DNA from: Kappaphycus alvarezii
Taxonomy: Eukaryota; Rhodophyta; Florideophyceae; Gigartinales; Solieriaceae
Length of the DNA stretch: 64,000 bases
Reading direction: 5' to 3'
NCBI GenBank assembly: GCA_002205965.3
Contig: NADL03000611.1
Coordinates: 1,240,001-1,304,000, forward strand
Under the pieces are notes generated by a model. It searched no databases, was not told the origin of the DNA, and worked only from the letters and a program-made list of their open reading frames with translations. Position 1 is the first letter of the stretch; every line of letters starts with the position of its first letter. This document shows, piece by piece, positions 46,111 to 55,215 of this stretch. The translations under genes were made by a program, and so were the position numbers.

Positions 46111-47778
46111 TTGGACTCGATCCGCGGAACTAGCTCAATAAATACTATCGTACCGGCGGAAGGGGCCCCTGGTCACTCGAGTAGCAAAGGGAGACCTCCC
46201 GATTCGGTTCTTCCCCTGCTCTCCGCTGCGACCCTCCTCCCCCTGCAACCCAAGCTTGGGAAGATCCGTCTCATCGCGGTCGGCTCTGTCCTCCGGCGCC
46301 TGGTCACGAAGATGCTGCTCCCGTCGGCTATTGATGACTCCCGTGAATTTTTGGCCCCCTTCCAAACTGCCAATGGCATCAAGGCCGGCACGGAAGCTAT
46401 CGTCCATGACGTGCGCACCATGCTGCGAAGGGTGTCATCGGACCCAAACGTTGCCACCGTCCTCATCGATGCCCGAAACGCCTTCAACTGCGCTGATCGG
46501 CAAGCAAAGCTAGATATGCTGCCATCCCGTGCCCCCTCACTCGCCCGATTTGCAAACATGTTATACAGTCGCTCCCGACCACCGCTATTCTTCCCAAGTC
46601 GGGAGCAGGCGATTCTGTCCAACGCCCAGGGACCCCGGCAAGGGGAGCCTGCGAGTATGTTGCTTTTCTCGTTGACGATCCAACCGCTCATCCGGCGTGT
46701 CGCCGAAGAGGAGGGCATCATTTTGAATCAGCGGTACGCCGACGACGGCATAATAATTGGGTCACTCGACGGTCTACAGCGAGCCCTACGGTCCCTCGCG
46801 CTCTACGGCCCGTCCTGTGGTCTGTTTATTAACCACCACAAGACCCGCATCTCCTGGCCGCAAGCTTCGCCAGTTGACCGCGCGGCTTTCCTGGCCGAGT
46901 TTCCGCTTACGGAATGCGCTGGCGACGGTTTTGAGCTCCTTGGGGCCCTGTTGGGTAACGCTGCCTTCACGAAGACATTCCTACGCAGCCAGGTAGATGG
47001 GTGCCGCGGCACTCCTGCGTTGCTGGAAGGGGTCCGAGACCCGAGGGCCCCCTTCCAGATGCACCGCCTATGTGCCTCCGCATGTCGGGTGCTTCACGCG
47101 TTTCGATTTGCTGACCCTCGGCACCCCGCGGAGTCTGCAGTGGAGTTTGACTCCCTGCATCGGTCCGCCTACGGCACGCTGCATAACATCCCCATCACCG
47201 ACGACGCCTGGGAACAAGCATGTCTCCCCCGCCGTCTTGGGGGGCACGAGTTCTCCAGGATCGGTCCCGCACTGCACGCGGTTGTCGCCGCCAGCATCCT
47301 GGACGCTGCCCCCGCCCGCTTGCGCCCGGCCGCCTACGCTACACCCCGCTCCGCCGCCGTACTCGGGAAACGGGCTCGTGGTGATCGATCCTTCCTGGTC
47401 AACCAGGCACGCCTGCCTCTGCGCTATTCCATCAGCCAGATCCAAGAGGATCCTTTTGTCACCGGCCTAGGCGCCTTTAACCCCGCCTCCCTTGCTGACA
47501 TGCCCGTCAACCTGCAATATCATCTAAATCGGACACAGCAAGAGGCCAAGGCAAAGGTGTTTTGCGAAGACGACCTGTGGAAGGGGGTGCCCTGTCCCAG
47601 CTGCCACTCCAAGGAATCCACACGTCACCGAACTGGCGGCCTGGCCTTCCGCCACAGCGCTGCCGCGGCTGTCCTACAGGCCGATCCCACACTGCGACGA
47701 AGGTGTCATCGGAGCACTGGAGCATCACCCTGCGAAGGCACCGCTGTCTCCCAGTCTACACAGACTCGGTGCCCTTGA
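46111..47778 (+). CDS. Reverse transcriptase of RLE-type retroelement (longest frame, 555 codons)
   Basis: All core RT motifs are visible. Motif 1-2 is IRLIAVGSVLRRLVTKMLL (residues 52-70). Motif A is LIDARNAFNCADR (118-130). Motif B is QGPRQGEPASMLLFSLTIQP (173-192). Motif C is YADD (209-212), intact. Motif D is GLFINHHKTRISW. The thumb and a post-RT domain (LPRRLGGHEFSRIGPALHAV) follow, then the linker LQYHLNRTQQEAKAK and GLAFRHSAAAAVLQADP. Such enzymes prime cDNA synthesis at a nicked target. The frame is lost near 47695 by what acts as a one-base deletion, and the zinc finger and nuclease continue in the next frame. The uninterrupted RT and GC-rich, constrained codon use suggest recent activity. 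Confidence 0.9.
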   Translation: MDSIRGTSSINTIVPAEGAPGHSSSKGRPPDSVLPLLSAATLLPLQPKLGKIRLIAVGSVLRRLVTKMLLPSAIDDSREFLAPFQTANGIKAGTEAIVHDVRTMLRRVSSDPNVATVLIDARNAFNCADRQAKLDMLPSRAPSLARFANMLYSRSRPPLFFPSREQAILSNAQGPRQGEPASMLLFSLTIQPLIRRVAEEEGIILNQRYADDGIIIGSLDGLQRALRSLALYGPSCGLFINHHKTRISWPQASPVDRAAFLAEFPLTECAGDGFELLGALLGNAAFTKTFLRSQVDGCRGTPALLEGVRDPRAPFQMHRLCASACRVLHAFRFADPRHPAESAVEFDSLHRSAYGTLHNIPITDDAWEQACLPRRLGGHEFSRIGPALHAVVAASILDAAPARLRPAAYATPRSAAVLGKRARGDRSFLVNQARLPLRYSISQIQEDPFVTGLGAFNPASLADMPVNLQYHLNRTQQEAKAKVFCEDDLWKGVPCPSCHSKESTRHRTGGLAFRHSAAAAVLQADPTLRRRCHRSTGASPCEGTAVSQSTQTRCP

Positions 47779-48190
47779 AATTCCACCATTGCCAGCAAGT
47801 CCTGGATGTCCATGGTGACCATGCCGCAGACCGCTGCGTCTCAGAAATAGGACGCATTCACCGCCACAACTCCGTTCGCAATGAGTTCGCGTGGAACGTT
47901 TTCGCTCCACCGGACTTGCCTTCTAGTTTGAAGTTGAGAATCTCCTCCCCGGTACGAACTGCAGGCGCGCCGACCTTCTCCCCGTGCAACCCCCATTAAA
48001 CTGAAGCCGGCCTGCCGGATCGACCCATTGCATACGAAGTCGCCGTGACATCCCCGTTCAAGCAGTTCTCAATCACCGAAGCAACGCAAGTCGCCGGTGG
48101 GGGCGCCGCCGTCACTCACCAATGCAAGGTCCAGGATGTTCAGCACAAGGTGTCAAGGCGCCTTTTGTCGCATTACGCTTCAACTGAAGG
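47690..48190 (+). pseudogene. CCHC finger and restriction-like endonuclease of the 46-kb retroelement
   Basis: Continues the preceding frame with SSEHWSITLRRHRCLPVYTD, then a zinc finger whose first Cys appears replaced (FHHCQQVLDVHGDHAADRC). The RIHRHNSVRN block that links finger and nuclease follows. Another frame gives LLPGTNCRRADLL, equivalent to PGTELRPADLL in copy A. A third gives IAYEVAVTSPF and AGGGAAVTHQCK. Two of the frame changes act as single-base losses, as in the host genes nearby, so the true protein may be continuous at about 690 residues. Similarity ends near 48190, before a T-rich tract. Confidence 0.75.
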
Positions 48191-48312
48191 CTCCTATTGA
48201 GCATTTAAGGGTTCTATTTTTAGCATTCTACAGTATCTAATAGTGCTATTTTTCTGTTAAGCACTGGAAGGGGTTCTGTTTTTCTTTCGCACCTCTATTT
48301 GAGGGCTTCTAA

Positions 48313-48400
48313 TTTTATTTTTTTTTTCTTTTTTTTTGTTTGTTTTCTTTTTTTTTGTTTTCTTTTTTTTTGTTTTCTTTTTTTTTCTGTTGTTTTTTTA
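48313..48400. repeat. T-rich minisatellite
   Basis: About four imperfect copies of a 15-base unit (T9-GTTTTC) form an 88-base pyrimidine-rich tract. It lies between the retroelement end and the 3' end of the minus-strand zinc-finger gene, for which it reads as a polypurine downstream region. Confidence 0.8.
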
Positions 48401-48415
48401 GTTCAATAAAATACT

Positions 48416-49069
48416 CTAATTACGTCTCTTCTCGCCGAGAAAGGAAGCTCTCCTACGGTGCTTGTTACTTCGCAGATGAGTCTCTAGGTCGATCTCCTGG
48501 GCGAAGGTAATGTCGCAATCAGTACACCGCGGAGGATCCTTGCTTTCCCTTAACCTTTGTTCTGCCCTTTGGTGCCTCCCACCAGCCTCGTGCACAGCTT
48601 TTTGTCCGGAACTGACGAACTCGATGTCGCAGATGCGACAGTGAAACTTAGGCTTTTTGCCTTTCTTATTCCTCTCCCTTCTCTCCCTGTCTGTTGCGAC
48701 TTTAAAAGCTGTGGTACAGACAAGGTCAATGCGGGCCTGGGCCCGGGAGGAAGTAGCCACGGAAGAGGACCCAAGGGCGGTTGTACGGTGCGACGGACGG
48801 GACGAAGGCTGTGCAGAGCGAGGGGGTTGTCTTGAGTAGCTAGAGGCTTGGGAAGGAGACCCGTTCCGGATGGAGACCTGTTCGGATTCTTCGGACCCCT
48901 CCTCGGCCTCGTCGTCAATAAGGGGATGCCTAGGGTAAGCTGTGATGGCAGAGCTCTCCCCTTCGGTAGATCTGTTGACGAGGCCTTCCCTTTCTTCCCT
49001 CCGACGGAGTTCCTGATACCTTTGATGATCCTTCGGGGTGCGTAGTGGCTTCCTTAACCCTCCAATCAT
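48416..49069 (-). CDS. Protein with two U1-type C2H2 zinc fingers, 217 residues
   Basis: A single uninterrupted frame. The N-terminal half is polar and disordered (DEAEEGSEESEQVS, then SSYSRQPPRSAQPSSRPSHR). A basic segment (RERRERNKKGKKPK) leads into finger 1, C144-x2-C147-x12-H160-x5-H166, and finger 2, C182-x2-C185-x12-H198-x5-H204, then a short basic tail and TAG. The H-x5-H spacing is that of U1/matrin/JAZ-type fingers, which in known proteins bind double-stranded RNA or sit in splicing and ribosome-assembly complexes. Function here is inferred from fold only. A TATATAAAG box lies about 355 bases upstream. The 14.5-kb relic has the same two-finger ending. Overlapping plus frames are shadows. 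Confidence 0.72.
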   Translation of the reverse strand: MIGGLRKPLRTPKDHQRYQELRRREEREGLVNRSTEGESSAITAYPRHPLIDDEAEEGSEESEQVSIRNGSPSQASSYSRQPPRSAQPSSRPSHRTTALGSSSVATSSRAQARIDLVCTTAFKVATDRERRERNKKGKKPKFHCRICDIEFVSSGQKAVHEAGGRHQRAEQRLRESKDPPRCTDCDITFAQEIDLETHLRSNKHRRRASFLGEKRRN

Positions 49070-49113
49070 TCCTCGAAGTTCCAGGAAGGTTTTTAGAGTA
49101 TAGCAGTCACTGA

Positions 49114-49255
49114 GGGTATTGCCCCCTTGAACTTCGAGCTAAGCACCGAAAGTCCAAAGAGACAAGGGACACCTGCAGTATAGTGGGTATTGCCCCCTTG
49201 AACTTCGGTATGCACACCGTAAGTCCAAGGAGACAAGGGACACCACTGCCTAAAG
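49114..49255. repeat. Two tandem 71-bp units, each a hairpin
   Basis: Units start at 49114 and 49185 with GGGTATTGCCCCCTTGAACT and end with GAGACAAGGGACACC. Each contains an internal inverted repeat: CCTTGAACTTCGG pairs with CCGTAAGTCCAAGG in unit 2, and CCTTGAACTTCG with CCGAAAGTCCAAAG in unit 1. Differences concentrate in the loop, while the paired arms are kept. Confidence 0.8.
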
Positions 49256-49283
49256 GACAACAAGGAGTCGGACGGCAACGTTT

Positions 49284-49378
49284 GGAGCGGGGTTTTTGGA
49301 TGTGGAGGTTTTGGGTGTGGGGGTTTTGGAGTGTGGAGGTTTTGGGTGGGGGTTTGGAGTGGAGGTTTTGGATGTGGT
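49284..49378. repeat. G-rich minisatellite, about 15-16 bp unit
   Basis: Five to six degenerate copies of TGGAGGTTTTGGGTGTG run head to tail. Several G3-G5 runs are spaced so that the plus strand could fold into G-quadruplexes. It lies 215 bases upstream of the zinc-finger gene start. Confidence 0.8.
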
Positions 49379-49422
49379 ACTGGCTTTTTTGTCGGTCGAG
49401 GCTCACACCCCGGTCGACCAGC

Positions 49423-49431
49423 CTTTATATA
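49423..49431 (-). promoter_or_regulatory. TATA box, minus strand
   Basis: TATATAAAG reads toward the zinc-finger gene at 48416-49069, with the minisatellite and tandem units in the would-be 5' leader. A partial inverted repeat (GGTCGAGG and CCGGTCGACC) lies just downstream. Confidence 0.4.
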
Positions 49432-49531
49432 GAGATTCGCAAATTACTAAAACGCACAAATTGCTACTAAATTCCTAGCAAAACATAAAAAGTAGCCCTT
49501 AGACCCCCTATTCGCCTGTTTTGAGGCGCCT

Positions 49532-49700
49532 CTACTGTACTGTTGCGCAGTACACGCCATTTGTGGCTCAGAGCCATGCACAGTACTGTACATGGCTCTC
49601 GTATCCCGAATTTGTGGCCATATACGGTACTGTACATGGCTCTCGGGACCATAATTTGTGGCCACAGGACACCGGCCACTGTGAGCCACAACAGTATCCT
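49532..49700. repeat. 44-bp tandem units built on GTACTGTAC
   Basis: Units at 49581 and 49625 share GTACTGTACATGGCTCTCG and then AATTTGTGGCCA. A looser third copy precedes them (49532-49580), with GCGCAGTAC and ATTTGTGGCTCAGAGCC. Each unit is centred on a GTAC palindrome. Confidence 0.75.
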
Positions 49701-49992
49701 ACATCCTATTGAACTTTCTAGTTCAGTTTCTGAGAGAAATGAGTACTGTAGTCAGGCTTTAAAGCGTTGTTGCATTGTTTTATTCACACGCTGGATAGTT
49801 TATGGCCTACATTGGAAGCTAGTCAGGCATTAATTGGGGTAGTAAGGGGAATTCTACGGCAAGGAGGACGAAAAGGGGTAGTCAGGGCAAGAGAACGTTT
49901 ATTTTTGGTACCTACTGGCCAGGTGTTCTAGAAAACCTGCGCCTGCAGTATCTTTAGAGAAGATGTATCCCTTCAAGGGCGAGCTAGTTTTC

Positions 49993-50000
49993 TATAAAAG
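49993..50000 (+). promoter_or_regulatory. TATA box, plus strand
   Basis: TATAAAAG followed by GCGG is a good RNA polymerase II core promoter match. It points toward the piggyBac-like region beginning at 50866, about 870 bases away, and toward a small frame at 49963-50166. Confidence 0.35.
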
Positions 50001-50865
50001 GCGGTCTCTTTGTCGGTCTAACTTCGACTTGGGCAGAACAACAAAGGCGACAACACCTTTTAACACCGGAGCCTCCCAACCTGCAGTCCAAAGCGTCCCT
50101 GAACCTTTTTTCTGTTTATCTTTTACTCAACTACCGTTCCCAACAACCAACCGAAAATTAAGTTGACCCTCCTGAACCGCTACACCTGGTGCCTCCCTCC
50201 CTGCCCGCCCGCGACCCACGTCTCCGATTCCCGGCTCTGATTTTCGACTCCCTCGTTTCACCTTCTCCGGAGACGGTATTATTTATCGAAGAGTTTGTAC
50301 CACATATAGCCAGGAAATGACACTCCTCGGACGCCATTATTAATACACGCATCTACCAACGTATCAGTTGCGCTTTGTGGTCTTCGGTGGCTATCTCCAT
50401 CTTTTCGCGCGCCCCAATCTACTTGACTTACTTGGTCCATCCATTTAGCTTAACTGAATAGTTGGTCAGTCGGTGCACACTCAAGATAAGCAATGAGCAA
50501 TAAACCTTCTTCTACAGTTGTGCATGAAAAAATGATTAAACACATTCTATTTTGTCCCCCGCAATTGTTTACCTGTGTGAGCATTCTAAATCCCTAATGT
50601 CCGCACTGATTGATGATTCGATCGGAATCAATTTTTGCTCTTTTGAAAGGTATACCCTACCTGATCTATATATTGATCAGTGGGGCTGATTTGTAAGCCA
50701 TGTTTGAGCTTATCTGGTTCTCTTACAAAAATTGGACCATGGATCTGTTCACACAGATGTAAAAAGGGGCTCTTCCGGAACTCACTGCAACTTCAATTAT
50801 TAAAATCCGTTCAGTAGTTCTCGAGACGTGCACCGCTGTGCCTCACTCCACACTTACCATCAAAC

Positions 50866-51560
50866 ATGACTGTCCCCATGGAAAACGTTCCTACCCTTGA
50901 TCAACTCAAAGACCCTACACCTCCTCCAACACCCCCAAGTCAACTCCCTGCATCTTCCGCTACAAAGCGCCCTCACAAACAGCGTCAAAAAAGCTCGGCT
51001 CAAGCGAATCATTCTTCACCACGTCAAGCTCTAACGAATCGTTCCGCGTCGCGTCAAGCTCCATCAGGGGCGCAAGTATTATACTCTCCTCCGGAACCTG
51101 CTCCAGAAAGTAGGCAACAACGGTAACGTGGAAGAGTTGCAAGGATTGGTACAGTAGGCCACGGACGAGGAAGGGGCAGAGGAAGGGGCCGAAGAAGCGT
51201 AGCGTGGACTGGTGGTGGGGCGTACGGAGGAGCAAGTGCAGCAGTTCCAAGAGGAAGAGGAAGAGGGAGAATAAAAGTGGCTGTAAATGTTAGGAGCAGT
51301 AGAAAGGACCCTAGTCAAGAGTGGGTGTTGGGAAGCAATGGCTGCAAGTCGATTCAGATAGAAAACACTTCATCAACATTGAGAATCGCACGAGATCCTA
51401 CTGCTCAAATGCCGCTGATAATTTAGAGCTGGAGAGCAGCGTGAGAGGAATATCTCCAACAAGGGCTGGAACTGTTGCTTTGCTGTTGGACGGTCTTATG
51501 AGACAATTGTGTCAATGGCCCAAATACTGTAATACATTAGACACAAGAGGCTAGAGCGGT
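50866..51560 (+). pseudogene. Disordered N-terminal region upstream of piggyBac-like relic
   Basis: An 86-codon frame (50866-51126) starts MTVPMENVPTLDQLKDPTPP and is Pro/Ser/Gln-rich and basic. In neighbouring frames the next 150 bases read either as RGRGRGR (RGG-like) or as an acidic stretch (ATDEEGAEEGAEEA, then VQQFQEEEEEGE). The acidic reading fits the N-terminal part of piggyBac transposases, which are often acidic. It could instead be an unrelated host gene. The next frame, 51321-51554, has no motif. Confidence 0.35.
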
Positions 51561-51654
51561 CGCAAATAACTATGTCTGGCATGTATGCTTATGTTGCTGT
51601 TCTGGTTCTTTCACATGCGATAAGATAGGGCTTTGAACGATCCATTCAGCTTCT

Positions 51655-51951
51655 GTGGAAGCGTGGATGCATTCATCACTGGAAAGGATTCGATTTATCT
51701 CTGTTCATATCAAGGCGTGTTCACCAAATGGTAGAGGTGAGGATGGAAACACAAGGTGGTTCGCAAAGCGGAACCAAACCATGGATTTGTCAGAATTTGA
51801 AGCGCCTGCGTTCAGAGGGACTAAGAAGGTGTTTTTCAGTCCTCTGCAACTGCTTGCGACCCTTGATAATGAGTTGCATGGGACAAGAGCATCTGAAATT
51901 CAAGTGAAATCATTATCTAACAGAAAGGCTGATAGGAAGGGTGTTCTGTAG
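51655..51951 (+). pseudogene. piggyBac-like transposase core fragment
   Basis: The 98-codon frame ends with a block resembling the piggyBac DDE core after its second catalytic Asp: KKVFFSPLQLLATLDNELHG corresponds to the family's V-F-F-D-N-F-F-T-S...LL..L pattern, and the following TRASEIQVKSLSNRKADRKG to its T-G-T-R...K...K.RG. The expected Asp after KVFF is Ser here, so it would be inactive. It fits with the piggyBac-type C-terminal region at 54788-55215 on the same strand. Confidence 0.45.
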
Positions 51952-52835
51952 TAGCAAAAGTTGCTATAGGTCGGTGCGCACCCGCAGGGTATTTGAAGGG
52001 GAGTGAGGCGATGGATTGACCCGTCGGGTACGGTCTGCGTGATCTGCATGGAAATAAACGTGGCGAGCGTATGGCTGTACTGTACAGTGCACCTGAGTGA
52101 GGAATCCGCAAGGTCTTTACATTACTGTTGGTATTGTACAGTATAGGTTTTAGTTTAATACGTAATATTTTAATTAGAAATTGGTAGCCCTGTGCCATGG
52201 ACTATTAGGGTCTGTGGCCGGGACCAGTCGGATGCTGGACGGACTTAGCAGATATTTAACTGCTGTCTCCGTCACGGTGCCCGTCAAGTAAAAGGCAAGC
52301 ACCCTTTGCCACTCGGAGTGTGGGGTGTAAAGCGCACACGAGCAGATCAAAGTAGAAATGTGGTTGAAACTTTGGTTGAGGCTGGCTGGGTTAAGCCGGC
52401 TGCTCCAAACCAAGGTTTATATAGAACTGAAGATAGCTACAAACTAAAGGAAAATGCAGTCTAACAGCAGCGAATTCAAAGGTTTTCCCGTAAAACAGCC
52501 CTGACGGTATCGTAAGTAGCGCTTTCAGAATTGTAGTCGGCACGAGTGACATATTCTTACAAGATGTAAGAAGTACATTGGTCCAGGTGGCATGGGATAG
52601 CAAGGCAACTTTTGATTGGTAAAGCAATGATATAATATCCCAGTGTGCAACTCGCCCGTAACTATTCCAAGTGTACCAATGGGGTCCAATGCTGTGTTCA
52701 GAACTGTAAGGAAGTGTAATGACAGCAAAGTGCATAGTAGCCCTGGTTTTAAGGTTAACAGTGGTTTGAATCTACAGTTCAGTAGATGCAGTGAATTAGT
52801 GTGAAGCTGTTAGGGTTGTGAAGTGAAATGCAACA

Positions 52836-52888
52836 CGGAGTCCCCGTCAACTTTTACTACTACCCTTTTCCTTTGACGGGTTACTCCG
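52836..52888. repeat. 15-16 bp inverted repeat
   Basis: CGGAGTCCCCGTCAA (52836-52850) pairs with TTGACGGGTTACTCCG (52873-52888) with one small internal mismatch, over a 22-base pyrimidine-rich loop. Confidence 0.7.
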
Positions 52889-53027
52889 CACGGTTTATCC
52901 CTTTTGGCCTCTATCGCGTCGTCCTAGACACCGTGCATCTCCCCTGACCGCGGTCCGGCAAGCTCGTCCCGACAGTGAGACAACCTCTTCGTTGTGTTTC
53001 ACTTATTCGTCCAGTCGGTGGTCCCTC

Positions 53028-53050
53028 GTAGGTAGAAGGACTCTACCTAC
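53028..53050. repeat. Perfect 8-bp hairpin
   Basis: GTAGGTAG (53028-53035) and CTACCTAC (53043-53050) flank AAGGACT. Confidence 0.7.
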
Positions 53051-53996
53051 AACACTCTACTGAGCTATTGAGATACTTGTGTTACCGACGGGAGACGTCT
53101 GGAAAGTAACAAGAGTGAACCCTTACGGTTTTATACCTCGGAGGGGCATTCCGCTGATTTGTTGGCAGACGCGCCATTCAGAAGAGTATTTTCTGAGCGC
53201 TATAGGCGTCGGGGAGAGCCATAAGTTGACTCTGTGAGAAAGCTGCCGATCGTTATATTCGACGGCTGTAGAGAGCAAGCAAGCATTCAGTAGCCGCATT
53301 TTTTCGACCGATAGTTGTTACGGTAAGGAAGCTTTTATGATGCTTTTGGTGGAGTTCGGCGTTGGGTCGTTATTCATTCTCTCGGACTTTTTGTTAAATG
53401 GTCACCCTTTTGTTGGCATATCACTTCTAAATCCTGCTAAGGAGGACATGGTAGAACAAAATGCTGACCGCGATGCGGTAGAGGATGCAATTGGGATTGA
53501 TAGTTTGGATTTAGAAGGTGATGGAATCGCCAATAATTAACAAACTGAAGCGGTGGATCAACGGGACTGTATAACGCAGGCTAACACGGGAGAAAATCAA
53601 GTTGGTCGGGCACAGCGATCCTCTGTGGTTCAAGTTTTTTCTGAGTCATAGCATAACGGAACAAACGTAGATGCTCTAAATGACACAGGTCCCCAGTTTG
53701 ACAGGAGGAAGTAGTTTTTTATCGATGACAATCCCACACTTGTTCCAGTATTAGTTATCGCAACGAAGTTCATTGGGGCTACCGGTCGACATGAATTCGG
53801 ACAGAATTGCATGTCATCGGTTGCCGTTCGTCAGCCTGGACCTAAAACGTATTGCAATGTGCTACGGTTCCCGTATACAATACCAGTCAGTCTTCTAGAT
53901 ACTCTAAACACTTGGGTAGCCGTACCTGATCCGAGTTTCGAATTGAGAAGCTCCCTTTTCTACTAGTCCCGAACTGTTAGCTAGTAAATCCAGGGA

Positions 53997-54763
53997 ATGA
54001 AAACAATCGTCCAAAATTGTATTCGAAGAAGTTGTGTGCCGCTGTCAATAGGGCATCGTTGTGCTGATTGGTTTATACTACGACAATTTAACAAAATAAT
54101 AACAGGGACTACTGAAGGTACTTTGTTGCTTGCAAAAGCAGAAGTGAGGACGGCATTGGGTTTGACTCAGGCGGTTCGTGTTGAGAGGGGTCTGAAGGAA
54201 TGGTTTTAGCTGTTTTATGGCGATTTTTTCAGTTCCAAAGTCTCGACAGAGGCTATGATGCGTGGTAGTGCAACTTAAGATACTGTGTTATGTGGGTTGA
54301 GGAAGATGGGTTATGTAGGGAGGTATTTGATGTCGGGATGGTCGCGACGAGGGAGGAAGGTTATTCAACATGCTCATCCGATAGGATTGCTCCACTGAAT
54401 AATAGTTCATTCCCGGATAGGAGTTTAGATGTGGAAGGGGCACTTAAACTTGAAGAAGAAGGTCTAGCGTTGGCTTTTGTTGAAATTAAGACTCGAGTTG
54501 CAGCCTCAACCTTTGGAGAATCCGCAACATTGTCTAATGCAGACCTCATTCGCTGCGATGTTGAAGATGATTTTTTTCGCAAATACGTTCCACGTGAACA
54601 CATGGGGCAACTTTTGCACCAACTTTTGGTTCTTGGATTTGGTTTGGCACCATAAATTTTTGCAGCTGAGACAGGAATTTTGTACATAATTCTAGTGTGC
54701 TGCCCGACAACGGTCGTAAACATTTGTCGAACTTCGTTAAGGGAAACTAGATCTGAAGTAGTT
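53997..54763 (+). pseudogene. YqaJ/lambda-exonuclease-like PD-(D/E)XK nuclease domain
   Basis: Order and spacing follow the YqaJ-type viral recombinase exonuclease. ADWFILRQFNKIITGTTEG matches the W-...-LR-...-TG(T/S) entry motif. MMRGSAT, a stop, then DTVL stands where G-x-x-x-E is expected; a TAA (54276-54278) replaces the first acidic residue. FDVGMVATREEGY then CSSDRIAPL matches V-G-...-SPDG. FVEIKTRVAA (Glu at 54482, Lys at 54488) is the E-x-K catalytic pair. VPREHMGQLLHQLLVLG matches the closing Q-...-HQ helix. A frame change between 54280 and 54320 and stops at 54207, 54276 and 54653 break it. In phages this nuclease resects DNA ends for annealing; here it reads straight into a piggyBac-type C-terminal region. 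Confidence 0.7.
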
Positions 54764-54787
54764 CAATGAGCTCGTACAACAGAATCA

Positions 54788-55215
54788 ATGGTACCTGGTT
54801 TTGTGAAAAAGGACCAACTGGATCTCGTGAGCACTAAGCTTGAGTTCTGGAAGGTTGTTGATACTCATGTTAAGGAGAATGGTATTTTTTCCTATTGCAG
54901 CTATTCAATCATGGTTCACAGAGCTTCTATTATAAGACCGAGGGTAGTGCACACGGTGCTAGTGAAATGAGAGCTAACTTAAGATCTCCATTTTCCCACT
55001 TTCAATGGGAACAGAAGGTCGTGTCGCAGACTATCAATAATTTGGCTTTAAATGCCTTCATTGGATGGAGAATGTATGAGAAAAGCAGTCTGTTAGATTG
55101 CGCAGACTCATTTGGATCACTTTATAGTTTCCGAAATCACCTCAATAGCGCCAAATACATTAATTTCTTATGCTCGATCTGTCGACAGAGCTACTCTGTT
55201 ATGCTGAAACACTGA
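54788..55215 (+). pseudogene. piggyBac-type C-terminal region
   Basis: Three frames in succession give MVPGFVKKDQLDLVSTKLEF, then PIAAIQSWFTE, then FYYKTEGSAHGASEMRANL and WEQKVVSQTINNLALNAFIG. This follows the end of piggyBac transposases (YN...GGVD..D.MR...RW....F..L...A..NAF..Y), with EGSAHGASEMR at the GGVD-DQMR position. The Asp expected in GGVD is not kept. Two frame shifts inactivate it. No further domain follows, and no Cys-rich tail was seen. Confidence 0.5.

Larger units (their letters stand above)
51952..53996. other. Interval between piggyBac-like parts
   Basis: Mostly unassigned. Plus frame 53337-53540 (67 codons) and following pieces (ATKFIGATGRHEFGQNC near 53755-53810, then SLLDTLNTWVAVPDPSF) are protein-like and could belong to the same element. 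Minus frames at 51917-52735 have no motif. Inverted repeats at 52836-52888 and 53028-53050 are listed separately. CTGTAC words occur at 52077-52086 and 52135. Confidence 0.35.

Noticed and set aside
49114..49255. Two repeated units considered as a CRISPR-like array
   Set aside because: Only two directly adjoining units, no spacers, eukaryotic context.
54207..54278. In-frame TAG and TAA as reassigned sense codons
   Set aside because: Other genes here end normally with TAG, TAA and TGA, and the element also has frame shifts; simple decay is sufficient.
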